From NCBI RefSeq assembly GCF_024509035.1, contig NZ_JANINT010000008.1, forward strand, positions 1 through 36,363: DNA of 36,363 nt, in the 5' to 3' direction. Below are positions 1-9,195 of the stretch, one piece after another (within the stretch, counting starts at the first letter, position 1; each line of letters opens with the position of its first letter). The notes beneath the pieces are model-generated. The model was given only the letters and a program-made list of their open reading frames with translations, searched no databases and was not told the origin of the DNA. Origin of the DNA: Nocardioides sp. GTDB taxonomy: Bacteria; Actinomycetota; Actinomycetes; Propionibacteriales; Nocardioidaceae. A program made the translations under genes and the position numbers.

Positions 1-242
1 GGAGGAATCCCGGGTCTGCAACGACGACCACAGCACAGCAACCCACCACGATCCGCCACCCGACGGCGGACGGTGACCACCCTCGGGTGACCACAGCGAA
101 CGGCGACCACGCTCCCTCGTTCCTCAGCAACGACGAGCCGGGCGTGCCCGCAGGCCGACGGACATCTCAGCGCCGTGCGCGGGCTGCGGGGGTCTCGACA
201 AGCTGTGACAAGGCTGGGGGGCTTGACGAGCTCGACCAACAG

Positions 243-599
243 CTAGTCGATGCACTGGCTCCAGGCGCCGGCGGACCAGCCGCCGTCGGCGGTGCGCCAG
301 ACCTCGAGCTGGACCACCCGGCGGCCCTGGGCGTTGAGCAGGTCCACGACGCGCACGACGTCCTCGTCGCCCACGCCGATGTCGGTGCCTCGGTGCTGCA
401 CCCGCGCCGACGCCGTCCGGGCCCACTCCTCCGAGGCCAGGAGCTTGGTCTTCAGCTCCGCCCATGTCGGCGCCATGGTGACCCCGCTGTAGTGGCTCTC
501 GCAGTCACCGCCACCGCCGGTGCCGGGCTCGGTGCTCGAGCAGCCGGCGACCAGCACACACCCGGCCACGATCGGACCCAACGCCAGCCACCGCATCAC
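243..599 (-). CDS. small predicted lipoprotein of unknown function
   Basis: 118-aa ORF; N-terminal hydrophobic segment with lipobox LVAGC followed by a Ser/Gly-rich linker (CSSTEPGTGGGGD). Start could be GTG at 599 or ATG at 596. Confidence 0.7.
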   Translation of the reverse strand: MMRWLALGPIVAGCVLVAGCSSTEPGTGGGGDCESHYSGVTMAPTWAELKTKLLASEEWARTASARVQHRGTDIGVGDEDVVRVVDLLNAQGRRVVQLEVWRTADGGWSAGAWSQCID

Positions 600-638
600 G
601 GCGGTTGGACGACGCGTGCGCGCGACAGGTTCCGCGGC

Positions 639-1136
639 CTACTCCAGGAACGCAGCCGTGGTGCCGCCGAGCTCCATGGCGGGCAGGCCGAGCTTGCGGT
701 GGTCCCAGGAGCGCACCCGCTGCGGGTCGAGGCGGACGACGACCCGGTTGTGGGCCATGAACTCCACGAGCGGCTTCATCTCTTCGGAGTACGGGCCGTT
801 GTAGCGCTCGAAGAGGTTCACGCACACGTCCCAGACGACCGACTCGTCCTCGATCACCTCGGCGGTGCCCTCGATGGCCACGCCGCGCAGCTGGTCGTAG
901 GTGTGGCCGGCCTCGACGAGGAAGCTGCAGCGCGGGTCGCGGCGCAGGTTGACCGTCTTCTGCGCCTTGCGCTTGGTCTCGAACCAGATGTGGTCGTCCT
1001 TGACGGCGTACCACATGCCGACGAGGTGGATCTGGCCCTGCGGACCGAACGTGCCGAGCGTGCACGAGCGCTGCTGGTGGAGGAACTCCTCCTGCTCCTC
1101 GGGAGTCATCACGACCTGGGAGCGCTGGTTGGCCAT
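639..1136 (-). CDS. pyridoxamine 5'-phosphate oxidase (PPOX)-class / F420-dependent-like flavin/deazaflavin-binding protein
   Basis: 165-aa ORF; PPOX fold pattern (LGTFGPQGQIHLVGMWYAVKDDHIWFETKRKAQKTVNLRRDPRCSFLVEAG..GVAIEGTAEVI). Confidence 0.8.
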   Translation of the reverse strand: MANQRSQVVMTPEEQEEFLHQQRSCTLGTFGPQGQIHLVGMWYAVKDDHIWFETKRKAQKTVNLRRDPRCSFLVEAGHTYDQLRGVAIEGTAEVIEDESVVWDVCVNLFERYNGPYSEEMKPLVEFMAHNRVVVRLDPQRVRSWDHRKLGLPAMELGGTTAAFLE

Positions 1137-1146
1137 GCCGGGGACC

Positions 1147-1911
1147 TTAGCCGCCGAAGGCGTGCGTCGCCGTGACGCCGCCGTCGATCGAGATCTCGGC
1201 GCCGTTGATGTACGACGACTCGTCGCTGGCCAGGAACACGTACAGCGGCGCGACGTCCTCGGGGTGGCCGACGCGGCGCAGCGGGACCTTGGAGGCGCCG
1301 TACTCCATCGCGGCGTCGCCGCCGTGCACCCGCGTCATGGGGGTGTCGATCATGCCCGGGTGCACGGAGTTGACCCGGATGCCCTTGGGCCCGAGCTCCA
1401 TCGCCGCGCACTTGGTCATGCCGCGGATCGCCCACTTGGTGGCGGCGTAGGCCGTGCAGCCGGGCATGCCGGCCAGGCCCTCGACCGAGGAGGCGTTGAT
1501 GATCGAGCCGCCGCCGTTCTTGCGCATCGTGTAGGTCACGGCGTTCATGCCGAGGAAGCAGCCGAGCTGGTTGACCCGCCACAGCAGCTCGACCTCGTCG
1601 ACGGCCATCTTCTCGATCTCGCCGAACCGCAGGATGCCGGCGTTGTTGGCCAGCACGCTGACCGGCCCGAAGCGGGCGTTGGTGTCCTCGACGAGCGTCG
1701 TCCAGGAAGCCTGGTCGCTGACGTCGTGGTGGGCGAAGTGCGCCGCGTCACCCAACGCATCCGCGAGCTCCTGACCGGCGTCCTTGGCGACGTCGGCGAT
1801 GACCACGCGGGCGCCCTGCTCGACGAAGGCGCGGCTGATGCCCGCGCCCTGCCCCATCGCGCCGCCCGTGACGATCGCGACCTTGCCCTCGAGCCTCCCG
1901 GTCGCCGTCAT
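1147..1911 (-). CDS. SDR-family oxidoreductase, 3-alpha/20-beta-hydroxysteroid dehydrogenase-like
   Basis: Internal ATG at 1911 ([24 protein letters not shown]); TGxxxGxG, NNAG, YAATK motifs; overlaps upstream SDR stop by 4 nt. Confidence 0.85.
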   Translation of the reverse strand: MTATGRLEGKVAIVTGGAMGQGAGISRAFVEQGARVVIADVAKDAGQELADALGDAAHFAHHDVSDQASWTTLVEDTNARFGPVSVLANNAGILRFGEIEKMAVDEVELLWRVNQLGCFLGMNAVTYTMRKNGGGSIINASSVEGLAGMPGCTAYAATKWAIRGMTKCAAMELGPKGIRVNSVHPGMIDTPMTRVHGGDAAMEYGASKVPLRRVGHPEDVAPLYVFLASDESSYINGAEISIDGGVTATHAFGG

Positions 1912-2804
1912 GCCTGCAGCCTCATGATCGAGTCGGCCGCGAAGCCGACGGAGGGGTCGCGACCCTCGAAGTAGCCGCCGAGCTGCTTGTCGAGGTCGTC
2001 GAGGGTCCACAGCGTGCCGGACGTGTCGAAGCGCTGCTCGACGACCGGCGCCGCCACCAGGGCGACCATGCCGCCGTAGACGACGAACACCTGCCCGGTG
2101 ATGTTGGCCGCCGCGGGCGAGGCGAGGTAGGCGACGACGGGGGCGACGTGCTCGGGTGAATAGGGGTCGACCTCGAGCCCGGAGGTGTCCTCACCGAAGA
2201 CCTGGGCGGTCATCGCGGTGCGGGCGCGCGGACAGATGGCGTTGGCGCGTACGCCGCTGCTCGCCATCGCCCGCGCCGTCGAGACGGTCAGGGCGGCGAT
2301 GCCGGCCTTGGCCGCGCCGTAGTTGGCCTGTCCCGGCGGCCCGGAGAGGAACGCCTCGGAGGCGGTGTTGACGACGCTGGCGCCCACCGGGGCGCCGGTC
2401 TCCTTCGCCTTCGCCCGCCAGTAGGCCGCCGCGTTGCGGGAGAGCAGGAAGTGGCCGCGCAGGTGGATGTGGATCACCTGGTCCCACTCCTCGTCGGACA
2501 TGTTGAACAGCATCCGGTCGCGGGTGATGCCGGCGTTGTTGACCACGATGTCGAGGCCGCCGAAGCCGTCGACGGCGGCGGCGACCATGGCGTCGGCCGT
2601 GGCTCGCTCCCCCACGTCACCGGCGACGATGCTCGCCTCACCACCGCGCGAGCGGATCTCCTCGGCGGCCTCGTCGGCACCGCCGGGCAGGTCGTTCAGC
2701 ACGACGCGGGCGCCGGCGTCGGCCAGCGCGAGCGCCTCGGCGCGGCCGAGACCCGCTCCGGCGCCGGTGACGATCGCGACCTTGCCGTCGAGAGAGAGGC
2801 TCAC
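1908..2804 (-). CDS. SDR-family oxidoreductase, Hsd4A-like
   Basis: GTG start at 2804 ([25 protein letters not shown]); NNAG and YGAAK motifs; C-terminal extension ([24 protein letters not shown]); directly follows a ferredoxin gene, as fdxD-hsd4A does beside mce4 in Mycobacterium tuberculosis. Confidence 0.8.
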   Translation of the reverse strand: MSLSLDGKVAIVTGAGAGLGRAEALALADAGARVVLNDLPGGADEAAEEIRSRGGEASIVAGDVGERATADAMVAAAVDGFGGLDIVVNNAGITRDRMLFNMSDEEWDQVIHIHLRGHFLLSRNAAAYWRAKAKETGAPVGASVVNTASEAFLSGPPGQANYGAAKAGIAALTVSTARAMASSGVRANAICPRARTAMTAQVFGEDTSGLEVDPYSPEHVAPVVAYLASPAAANITGQVFVVYGGMVALVAAPVVEQRFDTSGTLWTLDDLDKQLGGYFEGRDPSVGFAADSIMRLQA

Positions 2805-2806
2805 GC

Positions 2807-2998
2807 TCAGTCCTCCAGGGAGATCGCGGCACGCGGGCAGGCAGCCACGGCGCGCTTGACCGCGTCGATGTTCTCGGGCGTGGTCTCCTCGGTCTTCAGC
2901 TGGAGGAAGTCGTCGTCGTCCAGCTCGAACACGTCGGGTGCGAGCGCCTCGCACAGCGCGTTGGACTCGCACAGGTCGAAGTCGACCTTGATCTTCAT
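2807..2998 (-). CDS. [3Fe-4S]-type ferredoxin, FdxD-like
   Basis: 63-aa ORF with CESNALC...CPRAAI, the CxxXxxC(n)CP pattern of single-cluster actinobacterial ferredoxins. Confidence 0.85.
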   Translation of the reverse strand: MKIKVDFDLCESNALCEALAPDVFELDDDDFLQLKTEETTPENIDAVKRAVAACPRAAISLED

Positions 2999-3004
2999 CT
3001 CTTC

Positions 3005-3985
3005 TCAGCTTCCTTCGCTCGAGTGGCCGGGGAACACGTGGGCGCTGGGGTCGATCACGACCGCGGCGTTGTTGACGGCCGTGGCCGCCTCGCCGAAGCC
3101 GACCGCGATCAGCCGGACCTTGCCGGGGTACTCGGTGATGTCGCCGGCCGCGAAGACGCGGGCCAGGTTGGTGCGCATCGAGGGGTCGACGAGGATGTGG
3201 CGCTTCTCGACCTCCAGGCCCCACTGCTGGATCGGCCCGAGATCGGCGACGAAGCCGAGGGCGGCGACCAGAGCCTGCGCGGGCCGGGTGGTCGTCTCGC
3301 CGTCGACGGTGATGTCGACCTCCTCGAGCACCCCGTTGCCCCGCAGGGCCGACACCTCGGCGCGGGTGATGATCTCGACCGACGAGGCCTGGACGGCGTC
3401 GACCGTGCGCTGGTGCGCGCGGAACGCGTCGCGGCGGTGGACGAGCGCCACCGACCGGGCGACCGGCTCGAGGTGCAGCGCCCAGTCGAACGCGCTGTCG
3501 CCGCCGCCGACGATGACGACGTCCTTGCCGGCGTAGGGAGCGAAGCTCGGGACGAAGAACTCCATGCCGCGGCCGACCCAGCCCTCACCGGCGGGCAGCG
3601 GACGCGGGCTGAACTTGCCGATGCCAGCGGTGATCAGCACCGCCTTGGCCCGGACCTGCGTGCCGTCGTCGAGCCCCACGACGACGCAGTCCTCGTCGTG
3701 CTGGAGCGTGGTGGCGGTGCGGTCGAGGAGGTAGTCGGGCTTGGCGGTCGCGGCCTGCGCGACCAGCCCCTCGACGAGCTCGCGGCCCTTGACGGAGGGG
3801 AAGCCGGCGACGTCGAGGATCTGCTTCTCGGGGTACATCGCGGTGATCTGACCGCCGAGCTCGGGCAGCGAGTCGACGACCGCGACCCGGAAGCCACGGA
3901 AGCCGGCGTAGTAGGTGGCGAACAGGCCGGTCGGACCGGCACCGATCACGAGGAGGTCGACGTCGACGACGTTGTCAGTGGACAC
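3005..3985 (-). CDS. thioredoxin-reductase-like ferredoxin/flavodoxin--NADP+ reductase
   Basis: 326-aa ORF; GAGPTGL FAD motif, GGQITAMYPEKQILDVAGFP signature of TrxR-like FNRs, GGGDSAFDWA NADPH motif, FAAGDI C-terminal motif. Confidence 0.9.
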   Translation of the reverse strand: MSTDNVVDVDLLVIGAGPTGLFATYYAGFRGFRVAVVDSLPELGGQITAMYPEKQILDVAGFPSVKGRELVEGLVAQAATAKPDYLLDRTATTLQHDEDCVVVGLDDGTQVRAKAVLITAGIGKFSPRPLPAGEGWVGRGMEFFVPSFAPYAGKDVVIVGGGDSAFDWALHLEPVARSVALVHRRDAFRAHQRTVDAVQASSVEIITRAEVSALRGNGVLEEVDITVDGETTTRPAQALVAALGFVADLGPIQQWGLEVEKRHILVDPSMRTNLARVFAAGDITEYPGKVRLIAVGFGEAATAVNNAAVVIDPSAHVFPGHSSEGS

Positions 3986-4021
3986 GCGGCGATCCTTCTC
4001 CTCTCGGGGGCCCGGCTCAAC

Positions 4022-4035
4022 TATAACGTGTTCTA
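4022..4035 (-). promoter_or_regulatory. KstR-like operator upstream of the FNR-ferredoxin-SDR block
   Basis: Minus-strand TAGAACACGTTATA matches the TnnAACnnGTTnnA mycobacterial KstR consensus; located 36 nt upstream of the FNR ATG. Confidence 0.7.
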
Positions 4036-4048
4036 GTTTCGCGGAACC

Positions 4049-4855
4049 CTACTGCGTCTCGATGTTCGACACCAGCCATCCCTGGTCGGTGTGGACGACC
4101 GTCACGAGAGCGCGGTACTGGCGGTAGTCGGTGCGCGGCTGGCCGTTCTCGGTCTTCTCGACGTACTGGTCGAGGAACAGCAGCGCCTTGACCTGGGCCG
4201 GCGTGGCCTGGACGACACCCTGGCCGACCGCCTTGACCTGCAGGGTGGTCTTGCTCGCGACGAACCTGTCGCGGATCCCCTCGGAGGTGTCGCGGTACTG
4301 CTCGGCGAACGCGTCGGTCATCTTCGCGGTCGCCTGCTCGACCTGGTCGTCGTAGTTCTCGTAGCTCGTCGAGAGGATCTCCTCGGTCGACCGGGCCGCG
4401 GCCTCCACCGCCGCGCGGTGGGTCAGCTCGCCGGTGACCACCGGGCGCGCCGCCGAGACCGTCGGCGTGTGGTCGCGCACCAGGTAGAAGACCTCACCGG
4501 CGGCGACGAGGGCCAGCACGACGACGGCGACGAGCAGCGTGATCGTCGTACGGCGGCCGCCGAGCTCGCCGACGCCGCGAGGGACGCGGGGGCGGCGGGG
4601 GCGGCGCCCTGACTTCGCCTTGGGCTCGGCTGCGGGAGTCTCGACGGGCTCGACCTGCGGATCGGCCGCAGGGGTCTCGACAGGCTCGGCCCGCGGGTCG
4701 GCGGCGGGGGTCTCGCCAGGCCCGACCACCGATCGGGCGATCTTGCGCGGCCGCCCGGTCGGGTTGCGGGAACCGACGACGGGGCGCTTCTTGCCGGGCG
4801 TGCCCGGGACCCCAGCGTTCCGAGGGTTCTGCGGGTTCTGCGGGTTCTCTGCCAT
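4049..4855 (-). CDS. Mce-associated membrane protein with repeat-rich cytoplasmic N-terminus
   Basis: ATG at 4855 overlaps the upstream stop (ATGA). Single TM (TTITLLVAVVVLALVAAGEVFYLV) followed by a Mas-type extracytoplasmic domain ending YRALVTVVHTDQGWLVSNIETQ. Confidence 0.8.
   Translation of the reverse strand: MAENPQNPQNPRNAGVPGTPGKKRPVVGSRNPTGRPRKIARSVVGPGETPAADPRAEPVETPAADPQVEPVETPAAEPKAKSGRRPRRPRVPRGVGELGGRRTTITLLVAVVVLALVAAGEVFYLVRDHTPTVSAARPVVTGELTHRAAVEAAARSTEEILSTSYENYDDQVEQATAKMTDAFAEQYRDTSEGIRDRFVASKTTLQVKAVGQGVVQATPAQVKALLFLDQYVEKTENGQPRTDYRQYRALVTVVHTDQGWLVSNIETQ
4630..4737 (-). repeat. three 36-bp in-frame tandem repeats (12 aa each, ...EPVETPAADP...)
   Basis: Units 4630-4665, 4666-4701, 4702-4737 are colinear and clearly related; each contains a GGTCGAGCCYGTCGAGACCCC-like core on the minus strand. 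Confidence 0.85.
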
Positions 4856-5388
4856 CAGCCCACGAACTCCAGGTCTGCGGTCTTCCACGCGCCGTCGACC
4901 TTCTGGAGGTCGAGCTTGAGGCGGAAGTAGCGGGCGATCGGCTTGTTGTCGCTGGCGACGTTGGCCACCGTGCCGGTGGTCGCGACGAGGACCGTGGCGC
5001 TGTCGGCGTCGACGGCGACGACACCGGCCCACAGCACCTTGCCGTCCATCACGGACTTGTTGCGCTCGAGCTCGTCGATGACGGCGGAGGTCGCGGTGTC
5101 ATATTGCTGGGCGAACTTGCCGGTCGCGCCCGCGGCGACGGCCTCGATGCTCTCCTGGGCCTTCTTGTAGTCGATGTTGATGAGCGCCTCCACCTCGGTG
5201 CGGGCCGAGGCGAGCACGTCGCCGTAGCGCTCCTGCTCCCCCGCCGCCCGGTCGCGGTCGCGGCGCTCCTGGACCACCAGCACGCCGCCGAAGACCGCCC
5301 CGCACGCCAGCAGCAGCGCCAGGACGTACAAGACGATGTTCAGGCGGACGCGCGTGCCCGGCGCCGCATCGGCCTCGGAGGAGGTCAA
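4855..5388 (-). CDS. Mce-associated membrane protein
   Basis: In-frame TTG at 5388 overlaps the upstream mceF stop; single N-terminal TM (LNIVLYVLALLLACGAVFGGVLVV) and Mas-like domain (YDTATSAVIDELERNKSVMDGKVLWAGVVAVDADSATVLVATTGTV). Exact start uncertain. Confidence 0.75.
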   Translation of the reverse strand: MTSSEADAAPGTRVRLNIVLYVLALLLACGAVFGGVLVVQERRDRDRAAGEQERYGDVLASARTEVEALINIDYKKAQESIEAVAAGATGKFAQQYDTATSAVIDELERNKSVMDGKVLWAGVVAVDADSATVLVATTGTVANVASDNKPIARYFRLKLDLQKVDGAWKTADLEFVG

Positions 5389-6653
5389 CGGTCGGTCACC
5401 GGCCCCACCAGCAGCCACTTCCACGCGTCCCCTCCCAGGATCGACAGGTTGCCCTGATCGACGAAGCGTACGGGTTCGCCGCGGCGCCCGACGGCACCCG
5501 ACACGAATCCGGTGGTCGGGTCGTAGGACGAGCGGTAGACCCGCCCCGGCGAGGGGTTGGCGGCGGTGCCCGGCGAGTACTTCGGGCCGCGCATGACGTA
5601 CGGCGCTCCGCTCTCGCACTTCGCCGGGAAGATCGGTGCGTCGGTGAGGTCGCGCGTCGAGCGCCACTGGCTCGGCGGCTTGAAGCCCTTGGTGCACGGC
5701 GGCACCCGGTAGTCGAGCTGCATGTTGACGTGTCCGTAGCCGTCGGGCGGGGTGCCGGTGAAGCCCGACGAGATCACGCGGGGGTAGGTGACCAGCAGCT
5801 GCTCGAGCCCGTTGAGGTTCGCGACGACCACCTGGTTGACGCTGACGGCGTTGCCGAGCAGCACGGGCAGCGTGGGCTGCAGCTCCTTCAGCAGGGAGTC
5901 GAGCTCGCGGGCGGTGCCGGGCGTGCCGTCGAGGACGGCCTCGAGGTCCTTGTCGCTGGCGGCCAGGGCGTCGGTGATGCCCCGCAGGTCGCGAGCGAGG
6001 CTGCGGATGTTCTCGCCCTCGGCCTGCTGGGTGGAGAGCACCCGCTTGCCCTGGTCGAGGAGCCGGATCGTGTCATCGGTGTGGGCGGAGGCCTCGCGGA
6101 TGAACTCGGTGCCGCCGTCGAGCATCCGCTGGAGCGGACGGCCCGTGTCGGCGAACATCGTGCCGAGCTCGGCCACGACCGTGGTCAGGTGGTCCTGGTC
6201 GACGGAGGACACGAAGTGGTCGAGCTCGACGAGCAGGTCGCCCTCGTCGACGGGCAACGAGGCCTCGTCGCCGTGGAAGGTGTCGCCCGCCTCGGCGTAC
6301 GGGCCCTTGTCGTCGGGCGGCTCGAAGTCGAGGTACTGCTCCCCCACCGCCGAGAGGTTGTGGACGAACATCGGCGAGTCCGCGGGGAGCTCGGTGCCGT
6401 CCTCGAGCGCCAGGTCCAGCGTCACCCCCTCCTGGGTGGCGGTCATCGTCGAGACCTTGCCGATCTTGACGCCGCGGTAGGTCACCTCACTGCCCTCGAA
6501 GAGGCCGCCGGACGTCGGCAGCGTCGCGTGCACCGTGATGCCGCGGCCGAGCACCCGGTCGACCAGCCCGAGGTAGCTGCCGGCGATGTAGACGATGCCG
6601 ACCGCGCTGAGCACGAGGAACGCCGCGATCCGGACCTTGATGCCGTGGCTCAT
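5385..6653 (-). CDS. Mce family protein MceF
   Basis: 422-aa ORF; N-terminal TM then MlaD/Mce domain (HATLPTSGGLFEGSEVTYRGVKIGKVSTM); sixth mce gene in canonical order. Confidence 0.9.
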   Translation of the reverse strand: MSHGIKVRIAAFLVLSAVGIVYIAGSYLGLVDRVLGRGITVHATLPTSGGLFEGSEVTYRGVKIGKVSTMTATQEGVTLDLALEDGTELPADSPMFVHNLSAVGEQYLDFEPPDDKGPYAEAGDTFHGDEASLPVDEGDLLVELDHFVSSVDQDHLTTVVAELGTMFADTGRPLQRMLDGGTEFIREASAHTDDTIRLLDQGKRVLSTQQAEGENIRSLARDLRGITDALAASDKDLEAVLDGTPGTARELDSLLKELQPTLPVLLGNAVSVNQVVVANLNGLEQLLVTYPRVISSGFTGTPPDGYGHVNMQLDYRVPPCTKGFKPPSQWRSTRDLTDAPIFPAKCESGAPYVMRGPKYSPGTAANPSPGRVYRSSYDPTTGFVSGAVGRRGEPVRFVDQGNLSILGGDAWKWLLVGPVTDR

Positions 6654-7990
6654 CCGAGACCTCCGTAGAGCCCGGCGTCGCTCGGTGCCGCGCTGGGCGT
6701 GTCGTCGGTGAGCGCCCGGCCGAGGAGGGGGCCGAGGACGTCCGGCAGACCGGGCAGACCGGGCAGGTCCGGCAGCCCGCCGTCACCCGGGATCAGCTCG
6801 ACGAGCGTGCAGACCGGGTTGCCGTCGTACTTCTTCTTCTTGCACTCCTTCTTCAGCTGCTTGACCAGGTCGAGCGAGGCCAGGACGTCCTGGCACGGCT
6901 TGCTGCGCAGGTCGCCGCTGGCCAGGCACTTCCCGACCTTGCCGAGGGTCTCGATCGGGTCCGGGACGATCGGCGGCAGACCGCCGCCGTCCTGGCCGTT
7001 GGGGATGAGGTTCTCGAGGTTGATGTCGGCCCGGATCGAGGTGTTGGCGTAGTCGCCCTTGACGATCTCGGACGCCTCCTTGGGGAACGGGAAGCTCAGC
7101 AGCAGGTTGAGCCCGGGGGCCAGGTCGTCGCCGGCCTCGTGCAGGCGCTGCAGCACCGGCTGCAGGTGGTCGAGGGAGTCGAGGATGTCCTGCTTGCTCT
7201 GCCCGATCACGCGCGTGCCGACCTTGCCGAGCCGGTCGAGCGAGGACAGCATCCGGATCAGCTCGTCGTGCTGGTCGGCGAGCACCTGGACGGCCGGACC
7301 GGTGACGTCCAGGGCATCGGTGATCGTGCGCTTCTCGGCATTGAGCGTGGCGGTGAGGTGGTCGAGCGACTCCAGCGCACGGACGATGTCGTCCTTCTGC
7401 TCATCGAGGGTCCCGACCACCTCGTCCAACGAGCCCAGCAGGTGTCGCAACCGGTCGGTGCGCCCGTCCATGACGGCGTTGAGCTCGTGGGTGATGGTCC
7501 CGAGCTGTCCGACGCCGCCCCCGCTGAGCAGGAACGACAGCGCCCCGAGGACCTCCTCGACCTCCGGGTTGCGGCCGGTGTCGGCCAGCGCGATCGAGTC
7601 GCCGTCGGAGAGGCGCCCCGTGGCACCGCTGGCGGGCGGCTCGAGCGAGACGTACTTCTCCCCCAGCAGGCTGACCTGGCGGATGTCGGCCACCGCGTTG
7701 TCCGGGAGCACGACGTCGTCCTTGATCCGCAGGGTGATCGCGGCGTGCCAGCCCACCCGCTTCACGGCGGTCACCTCACCGACCGTGACGTCGTCGACCA
7801 TCACCGGTGAGCGGGGGACGACGTTGAGGATGTCCTGGAACTCCGCGGTCACCTCGAACGAGTGGTCCTCGTCGACCGGTGAGCCCGGCAGCGGCAGGTC
7901 GTAGGCGCCGTTGAACTCGCAGGCCCCTGCGCTCAGCGCGAGGGCGGTCAGCAGCGCCGCGGCGCGCGCGATCCGAGGCAGCCGCGTCAT
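6650..7990 (-). CDS. Mce family lipoprotein MceE (LprN-like)
   Basis: ATG at 7990; lipobox LSAGAC; MlaD/Mce domain (FQDILNVVPRSPVMVDDVTVGEVTAVKR); fifth mce gene; Gly-Leu-Pro-rich C-terminus. Confidence 0.9.
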   Translation of the reverse strand: MTRLPRIARAAALLTALALSAGACEFNGAYDLPLPGSPVDEDHSFEVTAEFQDILNVVPRSPVMVDDVTVGEVTAVKRVGWHAAITLRIKDDVVLPDNAVADIRQVSLLGEKYVSLEPPASGATGRLSDGDSIALADTGRNPEVEEVLGALSFLLSGGGVGQLGTITHELNAVMDGRTDRLRHLLGSLDEVVGTLDEQKDDIVRALESLDHLTATLNAEKRTITDALDVTGPAVQVLADQHDELIRMLSSLDRLGKVGTRVIGQSKQDILDSLDHLQPVLQRLHEAGDDLAPGLNLLLSFPFPKEASEIVKGDYANTSIRADINLENLIPNGQDGGGLPPIVPDPIETLGKVGKCLASGDLRSKPCQDVLASLDLVKQLKKECKKKKYDGNPVCTLVELIPGDGGLPDLPGLPGLPDVLGPLLGRALTDDTPSAAPSDAGLYGGLG

Positions 7991-9195
7991 GGCCGGCCCC
8001 CCATCAGCTCGCCGAGCGAGGCCCCGCCGGCAGCGGCGTACTGCTGGATGCGGTTGAGCTGCGGCTTGCCCGCGCCGGTGCTGGTGCGGCCGGGGCCCGG
8101 CGGCACGGTCGGCAGCTGGTTCTCCACGGGCTCGAGGAGCTGCTTGAAGATCTTGCACGCCAGGTCGGCACTTGCGCGCGGCAGTCCGGCCTGCTGCACC
8201 ACGCCGCACAGGAAACCGTCGGCGTCCCAGACGTTGCCGGTGATGCCGATGCGCGAGCCGATGGTGCCGGTCCGGTTGTTGTAGGCCAGGGCGAGGTTGC
8301 CGATGGCGGTCGGCCCGACCCTGAGCGCGGTGTCGAGGCTGTCCTTCTCGGAGCCGAGCGTCTTCACGACCCGTGTCAGCCGCTCCACGGAGCTCACGAG
8401 CCGAGCCCGGTTGGCGTGCACGAAGGTCTTGACGGTGCCGACCGCGTCGGCGACCGCGGCCAGGGCGGCCTGGATCTCGGTGCGCTCGTCGGCGAGCTGA
8501 CCCGACACGCCCGCAAGGTCCTTGATGAACGCGCGGACGAACCGGTCGTTCTCGGCCAGCGTCGTCGTGAACTGAGCGAGCCGGCTGACCGCGTCGAACA
8601 GCGGCCCGGAGCCCTCGCCGAACGTCGTCGCCGCCTGCGCGAGGTTGGTGAGCATCTGGTTGCCGAGCTCGCCCCTGCCCTTCAGCGCGTCCGCACCGGC
8701 GGCGAGGACGTGGTCGAGCGTGCCGTCCTTGTTGACGCCGTTGGGACCGAGCGCGACCGACAGGTCGCGCAGGCTGGCATAGATGCGGTCGAGCTCCACC
8801 GGCACGCCGGTGTCCGCCAGCGGGATGTCCGCGCCGTCGGCCATCAACCGGTCGCCGGACTCGTACGCCGGCGTGAGCTGGACGAACCGGTCGGCCACGA
8901 GCGTCGGCGTCACGATCACGGCCTTCGCGTCGGCCGGTACGCGGTACTGGGCGTCGTACCGCATGTCGACGCGCACCGAGTTGCCCTCGGGAGTGACCGC
9001 GGTGACCCGGCCGATGTTGACGCCGAGGATCCGCACGTCGGTGCCCTCATAGACGCTGACCGCCCGCGGGAAGTGCGCGGTCAGCGTCCTGGTCTCGGTG
9101 TCGTCGCGCAGGAACGCGAAGTACGTCGTGGTCAGCAGCAGGATCGCCAGCGCGACCGCCAGCGTGCGTCCGCTCACGCGGCTCAGGACGCCCAT
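7987..9195 (-). CDS. Mce family protein MceD
   Basis: ATG at 9195; N-terminal TM; Mce domain (AHFPRAVSVYEGTDVRILGVNIGRVTAVTPEG). Confidence 0.9.
   Translation of the reverse strand: MGVLSRVSGRTLAVALAILLLTTTYFAFLRDDTETRTLTAHFPRAVSVYEGTDVRILGVNIGRVTAVTPEGNSVRVDMRYDAQYRVPADAKAVIVTPTLVADRFVQLTPAYESGDRLMADGADIPLADTGVPVELDRIYASLRDLSVALGPNGVNKDGTLDHVLAAGADALKGRGELGNQMLTNLAQAATTFGEGSGPLFDAVSRLAQFTTTLAENDRFVRAFIKDLAGVSGQLADERTEIQAALAAVADAVGTVKTFVHANRARLVSSVERLTRVVKTLGSEKDSLDTALRVGPTAIGNLALAYNNRTGTIGSRIGITGNVWDADGFLCGVVQQAGLPRASADLACKIFKQLLEPVENQLPTVPPGPGRTSTGAGKPQLNRIQQYAAAGGASLGELMGGRP

Noticed and set aside
87-1175. 362-aa plus-strand ORF opposite the lipoprotein and PPOX genes
   Set aside because: High-GC shadow ORF antisense to supported genes; low-complexity Ala/Arg/Val/Asp composition and no domain motif.
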